A stretch of 64,000 nucleotides of DNA from Desulfovibrio sp. Fe33 (GTDB taxonomy: Bacteria > Desulfobacterota > Desulfovibrionia > Desulfovibrionales > Desulfovibrionaceae). The DNA is taken from positions 158,963 to 222,962 of the forward strand of contig NZ_JAQKGU010000005.1 in the NCBI RefSeq assembly GCF_028532725.1. The letters are read 5' to 3'. Positions 18,845 to 28,064 of this stretch are shown here, piece by piece. The position numbers were made by a program, and so were the translations under genes. A model generated the notes under the pieces. That model was not told the origin of the DNA, did not search any database, and saw only the letters and a program-made list of their open reading frames with translations. Each line of letters begins with the position of its first letter. The first letter of the stretch is position 1.

Positions 18845-20266
18845 ATGGACGCGGACTCGAAGCTCGCCCTTCTCGAAGAGCTCGATCCCTGCCAGACCTT
18901 CGGCAAGGTCACCAAGGTGGTCGGCCTCATCGCGGAAGGACGGGGCATCAAGGCCCCCCTCGGCTCGGTCTGTTATCTCCTGCCGTCCGGGCACGATCCC
19001 ATCCCGGCCGAAGTGGTCGGATTCCGCGACGGCGCGTGCCTGTTCATGCCCTACTCGGACATGCGCGGCATCGGTCCCGGCTCCCTGATCCAGAACGCGG
19101 CCACCCCGCCGCACATCCCCGTGGGCAAGGCCATGCTCGGCCGCGCCGTGGACGCCTTCGGGCAGCCGCTCGACGGCAAAGGGCCGTTTCACGCCGAGGC
19201 GTTCGCCCCTCTGCACCGCGAGCCGCCCAACCCCCTGGAACGCCCGCGCATCGACAAGCCCCTCGACGTGGGCATCCGCTCGGTGAACGCACTTTTGACG
19301 CTCGGCAAGGGGCAGCGCGTCGGCATCATGGCCGGTTCCGGCGTGGGCAAATCCACGACCATGGGCATGATGGCCCGGTACACCAAGGCGGACATCAACG
19401 TCATAGCCCTGGTCGGTGAGCGCGGCCGCGAGGTGGTGGAATTCATTGAGCGCGACCTCGGCCCCGAGGGCATGGCCCGCAGCGTGCTCGTGGTGGCCAC
19501 CTCGGACAAGAGCCCGCTCATCCGAATGCGAGCGGCCTACGCCGCAACGGCCATCGCAGAATTTTTCCGGGACCAGGGCAAGGACGTGCTGCTGATGATG
19601 GACTCGGTCACGCGTTTCGCCATGGCGGGCCGCGAGGTCGGCCTGGCCGCGGGCGAACCGCCCACGCGCGGCGGCTACACCCCGTCCGTCTTCGCCCACC
19701 TGCCCCAGCTTCTGGAACGCGCGGGCAAGAACCGCAAGGGGTCCATCACCGGCGTCTACACGGTCCTGGTGGATGGCGACGACTTCACCGAACCCATTGC
19801 GGACTCCACCCGTTCCATCCTGGACGGCCACATCGTCCTGACCCGCGAGCTGGCCGACATGGGCCACTATCCGGCCATCGACGTGCTCAAGTCCATCAGC
19901 CGTCTGCGGAGCGACATCACCACCAAGCAGGCGCAGGCCGACGGGCGCACCCTGTTGCGGCACATGGCCACCTTCAAGCGGGTGGAAGACATGGTCAACA
20001 TCGGGGCATACCAGAAGGGAGCCAATGCGGAAGTGGACAGGGCCATCGCCATGGTCGGTCCCATCAACCGATTCCTGCGTCAGCTCGTCGATGAACAGGA
20101 GACTCTGGACGGAGCCTTCAAGGCCATGCACGAGCTGGTGGCCGACGAGGCGGAGACCGCGCAGCCGACGCCTTCACAGGCCAAGACCAATTCGCGGCAG
20201 CAGCTCAAGAAGGTGAACCGCAAAAACGGTCCGGCTCCCGCCAACATCAAGATGAAAGTCCGCTAA
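18845..20266 (+). CDS. fliI: Flagellar export ATPase FliI
   Basis: FliI is the F1-beta-like ATPase that powers or primes flagellar protein export. The 473-residue protein has Walker A GSGVGKST (about residues 163-170), Walker B VLLMMDS followed by the VTRFAMAGREVG segment, and PPTRGGYTPSVF. It is about 25 residues longer than many homologues because of a basic tail. No fliJ follows; instead the stop codon overlaps that of a convergent AsmA-family gene. Confidence 0.97.
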   Translation: MDADSKLALLEELDPCQTFGKVTKVVGLIAEGRGIKAPLGSVCYLLPSGHDPIPAEVVGFRDGACLFMPYSDMRGIGPGSLIQNAATPPHIPVGKAMLGRAVDAFGQPLDGKGPFHAEAFAPLHREPPNPLERPRIDKPLDVGIRSVNALLTLGKGQRVGIMAGSGVGKSTTMGMMARYTKADINVIALVGERGREVVEFIERDLGPEGMARSVLVVATSDKSPLIRMRAAYAATAIAEFFRDQGKDVLLMMDSVTRFAMAGREVGLAAGEPPTRGGYTPSVFAHLPQLLERAGKNRKGSITGVYTVLVDGDDFTEPIADSTRSILDGHIVLTRELADMGHYPAIDVLKSISRLRSDITTKQAQADGRTLLRHMATFKRVEDMVNIGAYQKGANAEVDRAIAMVGPINRFLRQLVDEQETLDGAFKAMHELVADEAETAQPTPSQAKTNSRQQLKKVNRKNGPAPANIKMKVR

Positions 20267-22410
20267 AATATCCCGAGGAATTTCTTCCGCTCCGGCGCGC
20301 CGGACTCGGGTTCGTCCTCGCAGCACGACTTGTCCAGGGCGGAGCCTACGCCCTTGACCACATTCTTCATCCCGCCGAAAACCGTGCCCACGGTGTCGAT
20401 CACCACCCCGCCGAGGGATTTCACGTACTCTGAGACAGAAACCCAATACCGGGGCTTGTCGATGGTCCCGGTCACGCGGATGGGAACCATGACGCCGACA
20501 AGTTCATGGGACGACTTGCCGCCCTGCCCCGAAGCCGTGGGAACGAGCTTGGCCTTGACGATGTAATCGATCTGCCGCGTGACCAGGGAGAGAGCCCCGT
20601 GCCCGTCGGCGCGAAGCCCGGGAGCCTTGACCTCAAGATCGCTGTTGGAGATCACGCCATCGGCGACGGTGCCGGTGCCGGTGATGGAGCCGAATTTGGT
20701 GGAGTCGGTCTGCTCAGCCTCCACCGTCCCCTTCCCGTCCTTGTCCGACGCGGTGGTCCGGGCCATGCGCACAAGGTCAACGCCGGGGAATACGCCATCG
20801 GCCAGACTGAAGGAAAGCTTGCCGCCCAGGGTGGAGAGCAGATCACGCATCCGCTCGCCCTGCGCCTTCAAACTCGACGTAAAATCCGCAACACCGGCAT
20901 AATCGGCCTTGCCGGTCAGGTCCTCGGACACTCCGGCCACGTCAAGCCGCTCCACATGCAGGTCGGACGCGACCACCGGCGTTCCCTTGCCCGCGTCCGC
21001 CGAAAAAGAAAGCTTGATATTTCCGCCATAAGCCGAGGCCGAAAGGGGATCAATGGTCAGCACCCCGTTCTTGCCCTTGGCCGTCACCGACACATCGCTG
21101 TAATTCATTCCGCCGACCTTGAGCCGGGCAGCCTTGGCGTCCATATCGAAATCCAGCCGCCGCAGGATTTCCGCGGGCAGGATCATGTCGTCCAACAGAC
21201 CGGACTTGGCCCGCTCCTGGGACACGGCCCCCTTTTCCGCGTGGTCCGGGGGCAAATAGCGGTCCAGATCAAGGTCTCCCGCATCCACGTGCGCCACCCA
21301 GCGGGGCCACTTGCCGCCTCGCGTCACCTCCCCGCTTCCCACTATGCGGGTCCCGTCCACCGAAAGCTCCACGTCCTCCAGCCTCAGCCGTCCGGTCTCG
21401 AAATCCACCCGCCCCGTCCCGCCCACCTTGGTCAGGGCCTCGGGATCGGCCGTATTCGGCGTGTTGGCCCCCAGAGCGGTCATCAAGGTCCGCAGGTTCG
21501 TCGGCTTCAACGTGAGGTTGGCGGTAAGCGCCGACAACGTATCCGTAATCCCCCTGATGGTGCCGTCGGCAAGCAGGGTCGCCCCGTAGGCCGAGCATTC
21601 GAGACCCGTCACCTGGGCGGTCTCCTTGTTGAAATCGAGGGCCAGGAATTGAAAGGACAAGGTGCCGTCCACGCTCCCGCCGGGTATGGAGCCGCCTACG
21701 GCCTTGACCGCCACGCGCATGTCCATGTGGCCGTATTCGCGATAGGCAAGATCAAAGGAGGATTGTCCTTCAAGACTCAAGGTTCCCTTGGCGTCGGGAT
21801 TCCGGCAGTCAAAGCCGACGTTCACCTTCACGGGAAAAAGGCCGCCCCTGCTGACGCGCCCGGTAGTCACGTCCATGCCTCGCAGGACGAACCAAGTGCC
21901 CGCCTTCCGATCATCCCAGGTCAGGCCGCCTCCGGTTATGCTCACGCCCGCCACATCCAGATCGAAGGTATCTTTGCCGCCTCCCCGCCCGGAGTCGGCC
22001 TGTTTGCGGCCCACCAGATCGTCCCAGTTGGCCCGGCCCTGCTCGTCTCGGCCGAGGTTCAGGACCGGCCTGTCGAGCACGAGCTGGCCGAAACGGATCT
22101 TTCCCATAAACAGGGGCAGGATACGCACGGTCACGCGAGCCGAACTCACCGAAGCCATGGGCTCGGGGCCGAACCCTTCGGCATTGCTCAGGGAAAGCCC
22201 ACCCAAGGCAACGCCCAGGCCGGGAAAAAACGTCAGGCTGATGTCGCCTTCAAACGTCAGGGCTCGGCCGGTCTCCTTGAGCACGGCCTGGCTGATGCGT
22301 TCCTTGTAGTTGTTGGGATCAAAGACAGCTACGAAAACCAGGGCGGAAACAACGAACAACGCCAGGCAGACGCCCAGACCGATCAGTCCGAATTTCAAAA
22401 AGTTGCCCAT
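20263..22410 (-). CDS. AsmA-family envelope protein
   Basis: The 715-residue protein has one N-terminal membrane anchor (FGLIGLGVCLALFVVSALVF, about residues 7-26) and a long periplasmic beta-rich body with the AsmA N-terminal motif FDPNNYKERISQAV and repeated AsmA/DUF748-like blocks. Members of this family are proposed bridge-like lipid transporters between inner and outer membranes. The C terminus ends in a cysteine pair region (KSCCEDE). It is a probable single gene and converges on fliI with a 4-base overlap. Confidence 0.82.
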   Translation of the reverse strand: MGNFLKFGLIGLGVCLALFVVSALVFVAVFDPNNYKERISQAVLKETGRALTFEGDISLTFFPGLGVALGGLSLSNAEGFGPEPMASVSSARVTVRILPLFMGKIRFGQLVLDRPVLNLGRDEQGRANWDDLVGRKQADSGRGGGKDTFDLDVAGVSITGGGLTWDDRKAGTWFVLRGMDVTTGRVSRGGLFPVKVNVGFDCRNPDAKGTLSLEGQSSFDLAYREYGHMDMRVAVKAVGGSIPGGSVDGTLSFQFLALDFNKETAQVTGLECSAYGATLLADGTIRGITDTLSALTANLTLKPTNLRTLMTALGANTPNTADPEALTKVGGTGRVDFETGRLRLEDVELSVDGTRIVGSGEVTRGGKWPRWVAHVDAGDLDLDRYLPPDHAEKGAVSQERAKSGLLDDMILPAEILRRLDFDMDAKAARLKVGGMNYSDVSVTAKGKNGVLTIDPLSASAYGGNIKLSFSADAGKGTPVVASDLHVERLDVAGVSEDLTGKADYAGVADFTSSLKAQGERMRDLLSTLGGKLSFSLADGVFPGVDLVRMARTTASDKDGKGTVEAEQTDSTKFGSITGTGTVADGVISNSDLEVKAPGLRADGHGALSLVTRQIDYIVKAKLVPTASGQGGKSSHELVGVMVPIRVTGTIDKPRYWVSVSEYVKSLGGVVIDTVGTVFGGMKNVVKGVGSALDKSCCEDEPESGAPERKKFLGIF

Positions 22411-22441
22411 GGTCCGCCCCCTTGCGGGAAGGCCCCGCAGC

Positions 22442-22750
22442 CTAGCGTCTCAGAAGATTCCGGATGGCCAGCAGTTCGTCGCGCACCTCGGCCAGAATAT
22501 GGGCCTGTTCGCGGCTGCGCAGTTTTTTCTTGGCCCCGTCGATGGTCAGCCCCTCGTCGTAGAGAAGCCTTTTTATCTCGCGAATGATTTCCAGGTGCTC
22601 CTCGGTGTACAGCCGTTGGCCGCTCTCGGTCCGAATGGGATCGATCTCATCGAACTCCCCTTCCCAAAAGCGGAGTACGTAGGTCTTGACCCCTATCTCC
22701 TTGGCGGCCTGCCCGATCTTGTACCGCTTGAAGTCCCGCAAATCTTCCAT
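22442..22750 (-). CDS. MerR-type DNA-binding protein
   Basis: This 102-residue protein is a stand-alone MerR-like helix-turn-helix: YKIGQAAKEIGVKTYVLRFWE is the recognition region, followed by the wing GQRLYTEEHLEII and a short dimerisation helix. It has no C-terminal sensor domain, as in the small MerR proteins often found beside pheST in proteobacteria. A terminator separates it from pheT, so it probably has its own promoter in the 305-base upstream region. The target is unknown. Confidence 0.82.
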   Translation of the reverse strand: MEDLRDFKRYKIGQAAKEIGVKTYVLRFWEGEFDEIDPIRTESGQRLYTEEHLEIIREIKRLLYDEGLTIDGAKKKLRSREQAHILAEVRDELLAIRNLLRR

Positions 22751-23001
22751 TTGTTATTTCTAGCAAATACCCACGCCGCATTCAACAGTGTTCCGAAGAA
22801 GATGCCGCTCTCCTTTTTCCCGTTTTTTTATCCCCGCCTCCGCGGCAGGATACCGCGAAACCGAGGAAAGCCCGCGCCGAAGGCGCATACAGGGGATGCA
22901 AGGGTGCGGGCCCTTGCCCGCCGTAGACGAAATCACCCTACCATTGTCGCAAAGCGGCTTTCAACGCCCGATTATTCAACGAGTGAAAGGGACAGGCCCA
23001 C
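22751..23001. other. Leader region of the MerR gene with a dispersed repeat
   Basis: No coding sequence is seen here. Most of it is a hairpin-bearing repeat (22862-22977) that also occurs near 38.3 kb. Confidence 0.5.
22862..22977. repeat. Dispersed hairpin repeat, copy A
   Basis: Shares about 115 bases with copy B at 38316-38430: both contain AAGCCCGCGCCGAAGGCGC, a GCAAGGG...CCCTTGC stem (here 22898-22904 with 22911-22917) and GCGGCTTTCAACGCCCG. A shorter relative lies at 45068-45160. Confidence 0.8.
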
Positions 23002-23036
23002 GAAAAAAGGCCCCGCTCCCGAGGGAGCAGGGCCTT
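23002..23036 (-). terminator. Intrinsic terminator after pheT
   Basis: On the minus strand a GGCCCTGCTCCC / GGGAGCGGGGCC stem with a TC loop is followed by TTTTTT. It closes the thrS-pheT operon 20 bases after the pheT stop. Confidence 0.9.
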
Positions 23037-23055
23037 CAACAGCATATTCGTTGTC

Positions 23056-25458
23056 CTAGAACCGGATGGGCAGGCTTTTTTCGAGGGCCTCCAGAATCTT
23101 CTGGTGCTCCTTGTCGACCTGCTTGTCCTTGAGGGTTTTGGTGGGCGAACGGTAGGTCAGCCGGAAGGAGAGATTGCGTTCCTCCTCATGTCCTTCGGGC
23201 ACGAACTCGGCCACCAGCTCGACGGATTCGAGGATATCCACATCCGCGCCGAGGATGGTGTCGCGGATGGCGTCGGCGCGCAGGGTCACAGGGCCGATGA
23301 CGGTGACGTCCCGGCGGCTGGGCGGGAAGACCGGCAGCGGCCGGAAGCTGATCCGGTGGGCGTCGGCCATGTCGCGCAGGCCGTCCAGGTTGAAATCGGC
23401 CAGCCAAACGTCTTTGCGGGCATGGTAGTAATCAGCCATCTCCTCACGGACCCGGCCGATGAGCCCCACGGCCTGACCGGCCACGCTCACCTGAATGCAG
23501 GGCTCGAGGTAGGGATGCCCCCCTTCGGAAAGGGTAAAGACCGGGGCTTCGAGCTTGAGGGTGTCGGCGAGCAGATGCTCAACCAGGCCCTTGATATCCA
23601 GATAGTCCACATCACCGTGAGTCCACGGCCACTCCTGCGCATGGCGGGGGCCGTAAAGCAGAATGGCCAGACGGGACTGCTCACGGGTTTCGGTCTCGGA
23701 GGTCTCGTCGTACACGAACTGCTTGGCGACCTCGAACAGACGGATGTGATTGTTGCCCTGGGCCAGATTGTTCTTGAGCGCATTCAGCAGACCCGGGGCC
23801 AGCTCGGTGCGCATGACGTTCTGTTCCTCGGACAGGGGGTTGGCGATGAAAACCCGGCCCTCTTCGGGAAGGTCGAGCCGGTCGAGATCGTCGGAGCCTG
23901 TGAAGCTGTAGTTGATGGCCTCGTTCAGCCCAACGCCGCGCCCCCAGAATTTGACGCGCTTGATGAAATCGTACACCGGGGTCCCGTCCGCGCCCTCAAG
24001 GGACTTGGCAACTTTGGGCAGCACCGCCGGAATGCGGTCAAGGCCATAAACGCGGCCCACTTCCTCGTACAAGTCCACTTCCCGTTCGAGGTCGAGGCGA
24101 TGGGACGGAGACGAAACGGTCCAGTTGTCCGGATCGGCGTCGTTGACCGTGCACCCTTCGAGCACAAAAACCTTCTTGGCGAATTCCGGCTCCAGGTCCA
24201 GGCCGAGCAGGGACATGCACCGCTTGTGGCGGTAGCCGTGGGTACGGTCCTGCCACGGGCAGGGCTCGGCGGTGGCGACACCGGAAACAACCGTGCCGCC
24301 GGAGGTCTCGGCCATGAGCTGAGCGGCGCGATCTTGGGCGAAACGGGTCATGACCTGGTCGACACCGCGCTCGAAGCGGTAGGACGCTTCGGAAGGCAGG
24401 GACAGCCTGCGGGCGGTTTTGCGAACCGTGCCGGGACGGAACACGGCGGCTTCGAGCAGAACGTTGCTCGACCCGGCGCCCATCTCGGAATTCAGGCCGC
24501 CCATAACGCCCGCCAGGGCGACGGGCTTGACGCCGTCCCAGATGAGCAGATCGTGAGCGGTAAGAGTCCGCTCCATGTTGTCCAGGGTGGTGAACTTCAT
24601 GCCGTCCGTGGCGGGAGCCACGCGGATGGTCGCCTTCTCGATCAGGTCGAGATCGAAGGAATGCAGCGGCTGGCCCAGTTCAAACATGATGTAGTTGGTG
24701 ACGTCGACGATGTTGGAAATGGGACGCTGCCCCAGGGCAAGGAGCTTGAAACGCATCCAGTCCGGGGCCTTGCGGGTCTGCACGCCCTTGATGAGCCGGG
24801 CGTGGTAGGCCGGACACAGCTCGGGATCGTCGATGACGATCTTGACTTCGTCGGAAGCGTTGCCGCCCCCTTCGACAAGATTCAGCTCAGGCAGAGTCAG
24901 CGGCAGATCGAAGGCAAGTGCCGTCTCGCGGGCGAAACCGAGAATGGAAAGACAATCCGCGCGGTTGGGAGTAATGTCGAAATCAAAGACCACCCGTTCG
25001 AGATTCAGGGCGTCCACCAGCTTGTCGCCCACCTTGAACGAATCGTCGAGCACCCAAATGCCTTCATGGTCCTCGGAAAGCCCCAGCTCGCGCTCGGAGC
25101 AGATCATGCCCATGGACTTGACGCCGCGAAGCTTGGCCTTCTTGATCTTCATGCCGTCGGGCATGGTCGTGCCCACCATGGCGACAGGAACCTTCTGGCC
25201 CTTGCCCACGTTGGGCGCGCCGCACACGATGGTCAGGGTCTCGGGGCCGCCGACGTCCACGGTGCATACCGACAGGTGGTCGGATTCAGGATGGGTTTCG
25301 CGCTCGACGACATGGCCGACCACGATGTCCTGGATAGATTCAAAGGGATCGATGATGCCGTCCAGCTCCAGTCCGAGCATGGTCAGCTTGTCCCCGAGAA
25401 CCTGGATATCTCCCTCGTAGGGAACAAATTCACGCAACCAATTCAAGCTAACTAACAT
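23056..25458 (-). CDS. pheT: Phenylalanyl-tRNA synthetase beta subunit
   Basis: PheT forms the alpha2-beta2 enzyme with PheS that charges tRNA-Phe. The 800-residue protein has the N-terminal tRNA-binding OB domain (about residues 40-150, with CSERELGLSEDHEGI), B3/B4 editing and B5 domains, and the C-terminal FDX-ACB anticodon-binding domain starting near PPSRRDVTV. The start MLVSLNWLREFVPYEG at ATG 25458 follows a GGAGG site; the longer upstream frame is leader. It is the last gene of its operon. Confidence 0.97.
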   Translation of the reverse strand: MLVSLNWLREFVPYEGDIQVLGDKLTMLGLELDGIIDPFESIQDIVVGHVVERETHPESDHLSVCTVDVGGPETLTIVCGAPNVGKGQKVPVAMVGTTMPDGMKIKKAKLRGVKSMGMICSERELGLSEDHEGIWVLDDSFKVGDKLVDALNLERVVFDFDITPNRADCLSILGFARETALAFDLPLTLPELNLVEGGGNASDEVKIVIDDPELCPAYHARLIKGVQTRKAPDWMRFKLLALGQRPISNIVDVTNYIMFELGQPLHSFDLDLIEKATIRVAPATDGMKFTTLDNMERTLTAHDLLIWDGVKPVALAGVMGGLNSEMGAGSSNVLLEAAVFRPGTVRKTARRLSLPSEASYRFERGVDQVMTRFAQDRAAQLMAETSGGTVVSGVATAEPCPWQDRTHGYRHKRCMSLLGLDLEPEFAKKVFVLEGCTVNDADPDNWTVSSPSHRLDLEREVDLYEEVGRVYGLDRIPAVLPKVAKSLEGADGTPVYDFIKRVKFWGRGVGLNEAINYSFTGSDDLDRLDLPEEGRVFIANPLSEEQNVMRTELAPGLLNALKNNLAQGNNHIRLFEVAKQFVYDETSETETREQSRLAILLYGPRHAQEWPWTHGDVDYLDIKGLVEHLLADTLKLEAPVFTLSEGGHPYLEPCIQVSVAGQAVGLIGRVREEMADYYHARKDVWLADFNLDGLRDMADAHRISFRPLPVFPPSRRDVTVIGPVTLRADAIRDTILGADVDILESVELVAEFVPEGHEEERNLSFRLTYRSPTKTLKDKQVDKEHQKILEALEKSLPIRF

Positions 25459-25612
25459 GAGTGCCTCCGGCAGCCGAATCAGGAAAGAGACGCCCTTTTC
25501 GCAAAAGGGGGTGTCCCTCGTCTCACGGCCCGCCATCCCCTGCCCCTCGCGGACTGCCCGCAATCGCGGCCACGCAGTCGAAGGGAGGTGGAAAAGTTGT
25601 CTTCGTAGGGTG

Positions 25613-25674
25613 CGAGCTTCGTGAAGCTCAATATGTCAATGGGGCGCACGAAAAGCTTTAGCTCTTCGTGCGCC
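25613..25674 (-). other. Paired hairpins between pheS and pheT
   Basis: A 14-of-15-base-pair hairpin (25643-25657 with 25660-25674) begins 10 bases after the pheS stop, and a second smaller one (GAGCTTC-GT-GAAGCTC) follows at about 25614-25629. No T-tract follows either, so they are more likely processing or stability elements than terminators. The gap to pheT is 225 bases, unusually long for this operon. Confidence 0.65.
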
Positions 25675-25683
25675 ACGCAAAAT

Positions 25684-26736
25684 CTAGGCGAACTGTTCCA
25701 GGAAGCGGACGTCGTTCTCGAAGAACATGCGCAGGTCGTTGATGCCGTACTTCAGCATGGCGACGCGCTCGACGCCGAGCCCGAAGGCGAAACCCGTGTA
25801 GACCTCGGGGTCGTACCCCACGGACTTGAACACGTTGGGATCGACCATGCCGCAGCCCAGAATCTCGACCCAGCCCGTGCCCTTGCACACCCGGCAGGTC
25901 TTCCCGTCGGTCTCGCCCTTGCCGCCGCACATGACGCACGAGATGTCCACCTCGGCCGAAGGCTCGGTGAACGGGAAGAAGCTCGGACGGAAGCGGACTT
26001 CGGTTTTGGGACCGAAGACCTTGCGCACGAACACGGTCAGAGTGCCGCGGAGGTCGCCCATGGAAACATTGCGGTCGACCAGCAGCCCTTCGATCTGGTG
26101 GAACATGGGGGTGTGGGTCAGGTCCGAGTCGCGGCGGTAGACCTTGCCCGGGGCGATGACGGCCACCGGAGGCTTACGCTTGAGCATACTGCGAATCTGC
26201 ATTCCCGAGGTGTGGGTACGCAGGACGATTTTGTCCGACACGTACAAGGTATCCTGCATGTCGCGGGCCGGATGGTCCGGCGGCATGTTCAGGGCCTCGA
26301 AGTTGTGCCAGTCGTTTTCCACCTCGGGACCGGCGGCGTGCTCAAAGCCGAGCCCGACCAGAATGGAGGCGATTTCGTCCATGACCAGGGTCACGGGATG
26401 CAGGGAACCGGCCCACGGCTTGCGGCCCGGCATGGAAGGATCGAAGCGCGACAGAGCCTGACCGGACTCCGCCGCGTGCAGCTCGGCCTCCCAGGCGTCG
26501 ATCATACCGGTGACCGCCTGTTTGACCTCGTTGGCCTTCTTGCCCGCTGCGGGTTTGTCGGCGACGTCGAGCTTGCCGAGGCGACCCATGATCTGGGCGA
26601 GCTTACCCTTCCGGCCCAGGAACTCTATGCGGAGTTCCTCCAGTTCCTTTAACGAACAAGCCTGGCCCTTGCGCGAAGCGCAATCCTGGGCCAGGCTGTC
26701 GAGTCCTTCCAGGAAGGACTTCAATTCACTACTCAC
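25684..26736 (-). CDS. pheS: Phenylalanyl-tRNA synthetase alpha subunit
   Basis: PheS is the catalytic subunit that activates phenylalanine. The 350-residue protein has an N-terminal coiled coil and the class II core with HPxxxM-type motif ([13 protein letters not shown]), motif 2 ([19 protein letters not shown]) and motif 3 ([11 protein letters not shown]). The start is GTG 26736, only 3 bases after rplT stop. An upstream ATG is not available without entering rplT. Confidence 0.97.
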   Translation of the reverse strand: MSSELKSFLEGLDSLAQDCASRKGQACSLKELEELRIEFLGRKGKLAQIMGRLGKLDVADKPAAGKKANEVKQAVTGMIDAWEAELHAAESGQALSRFDPSMPGRKPWAGSLHPVTLVMDEIASILVGLGFEHAAGPEVENDWHNFEALNMPPDHPARDMQDTLYVSDKIVLRTHTSGMQIRSMLKRKPPVAVIAPGKVYRRDSDLTHTPMFHQIEGLLVDRNVSMGDLRGTLTVFVRKVFGPKTEVRFRPSFFPFTEPSAEVDISCVMCGGKGETDGKTCRVCKGTGWVEILGCGMVDPNVFKSVGYDPEVYTGFAFGLGVERVAMLKYGINDLRMFFENDVRFLEQFA

Positions 26737-26739
26737 TTG

Positions 26740-27093
26740 TTAGCTCACTTTGGCCTTGGCTGCCTCTGCGATCTTGGCGAACACCTGCGGGTCGCGCACT
26801 GCCATATCCGCCAGAACCTTGCGGTTCAGCTCGATGCCGGCCTTCTTCAGGCCATCCATCAAGCGGCTGTAGGACATGCCGTTGATGCGGGCGGCGGCGT
26901 TGATGCGCATGATCCACAGCTTCCGGAACTCGCGCTTCTTGCGCTTCCGGTCCTTGTAGGCATGGCACAGAGCCTTTTCCACACGCTCACGAGCGGTGCG
27001 GTACAGGCGGGAGCCTGCGCCGCGGTAACCCTTGGCCATTTTCAGATATTTGTTGTGACGCCGCTTGGCGGCAACTCCACGCTTTACTCTCAT
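26740..27093 (-). CDS. rplT: 50S ribosomal protein L20
   Basis: L20 is an early-binding large-subunit assembly protein and, in several bacteria, represses its own operon. The 117-residue sequence has the classic [18 protein letters not shown] start and the [19 protein letters not shown] segment. It is separated from rpmI by 183 bases, which may hold a control element. Confidence 0.98.
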   Translation of the reverse strand: MRVKRGVAAKRRHNKYLKMAKGYRGAGSRLYRTARERVEKALCHAYKDRKRKKREFRKLWIMRINAAARINGMSYSRLMDGLKKAGIELNRKVLADMAVRDPQVFAKIAEAAKAKVS

Positions 27094-27276
27094 GGTAAAA
27101 CCTCCATCGCTTCTACTACCTCCCGGGCCGGACGGACTCCCCCGGCGAGGTGGATTGCTTTATAGGTTGAAAGGGATCAACGGGCATCTCGTCTGGGTCG
27201 AGTCGGCGAACGTGCGAGCCGGGGCCTTTCCCCGCCTCTCTTGATACGCCGCCGACAGACCTAATCAGTCGGATTG
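27094..27276 (-). promoter_or_regulatory. rpmI-rplT spacer, possible control leader
   Basis: The 183-base gap within the operon contains potential stems (for example CCGAC...GTCGG just after rpmI) and a strong GGAGG site before rplT. L20-binding leaders occur in other phyla, but I cannot identify a known one here. No gene is seen. Confidence 0.35.
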
Positions 27277-27474
27277 CTAGCCGTTGGGCAACTGACGACG
27301 AACAGCCTTCATATTGGTAGAGTCCACGGTAGTGGACTGGCCCAGGCGACGCTTTCTCTTGGCATTCTTCTTGGTCAGAATGTGCCGGAGATTCTTGCGG
27401 CGGCGCTTGAACTTACCGGTAGCGGTCTTGGAAAACCGCTTGGCGGCTGCACGGCGGGTTTTGATCTTAGGCAT
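27277..27474 (-). CDS. rpmI: 50S ribosomal protein L35
   Basis: The 65-residue basic protein has the L35 signature [15 protein letters not shown] and a KRKRRLG block. An AGGAGG site lies 5 bases before the ATG. It sits between infC and rplT in the usual order. Confidence 0.97.
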   Translation of the reverse strand: MPKIKTRRAAAKRFSKTATGKFKRRRKNLRHILTKKNAKRKRRLGQSTTVDSTNMKAVRRQLPNG

Positions 27475-27515
27475 AGTATCCTCCTAGAAAGGGACAGGTG
27501 GTCCCTCGCGAGTAT

Positions 27516-28064
27516 CTATTTTTTCACCGGAGCGAGCATCATTGTCATGGTCCGTCCTTCCGACATGGGCTTGCTCTCGACTTTGGCTAAATCTTGGGTG
27601 TCCACTACGACTCGTTCGAGCATGGCAAGCCCGCGGTCCTTATGGACTATTTCACGTCCCCGGAAGAAGATGGTAACCTTGCAACGGTCGCCGCCCTCCA
27701 GGAACTTGACGATATTCTTGAGCTTGGTCTGGTAATCGTGCTCGTCGGTCTTGGGCCGGAACTTGACTTCCTTGATCTTGATTACGGTCTGTTTCTTCTT
27801 AGCTTCCTGCAGCTTCTTCTGCTGCTGGTACTTGAACTTTCCGTAATCCATGATCTTGCAGACAGGCGGGTCGGCGTTGGGCGCGACCTCCACGAGATCA
27901 AGACCCTTTTCCCGGGCGCGATCAAGCGCGTCGCGGGTTGCCATGACACCAAGCTGCTCACCGTCATCATCCACGACCCGCACCTTGGGGATGCGAATCC
28001 TTTCGTTGCGCCGGACCAGGTCTTCCCTCTTCTGGTCGCGGCGGATGTTACCCCGAAAAGCTAT
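27516..28064 (-). CDS. infC: Translation initiation factor IF-3, probable AUA start
   Basis: IF-3 binds the 30S subunit, prevents premature 50S joining and rejects incorrect start codons. The C-terminal half is unmistakable (KIKEVKFRPKTDEHDY, FFRGREIVHKDRG). The first in-frame ATG/GTG (27983) would remove the conserved N-terminal RRNERIRIPKVR. Reading upstream, AUA at 28064-28062 sits 8 bases after an AGGAGG site and gives AFRGNIRRDQK as N terminus, total 182 residues, normal for the family. It overlaps the end of thrS by 17 bases. Non-AUG starts in infC are known elsewhere and let IF-3 repress its own translation. Confidence 0.9.
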   Translation of the reverse strand: MAFRGNIRRDQKREDLVRRNERIRIPKVRVVDDDGEQLGVMATRDALDRAREKGLDLVEVAPNADPPVCKIMDYGKFKYQQQKKLQEAKKKQTVIKIKEVKFRPKTDEHDYQTKLKNIVKFLEGGDRCKVTIFFRGREIVHKDRGLAMLERVVVDTQDLAKVESKPMSEGRTMTMMLAPVKK

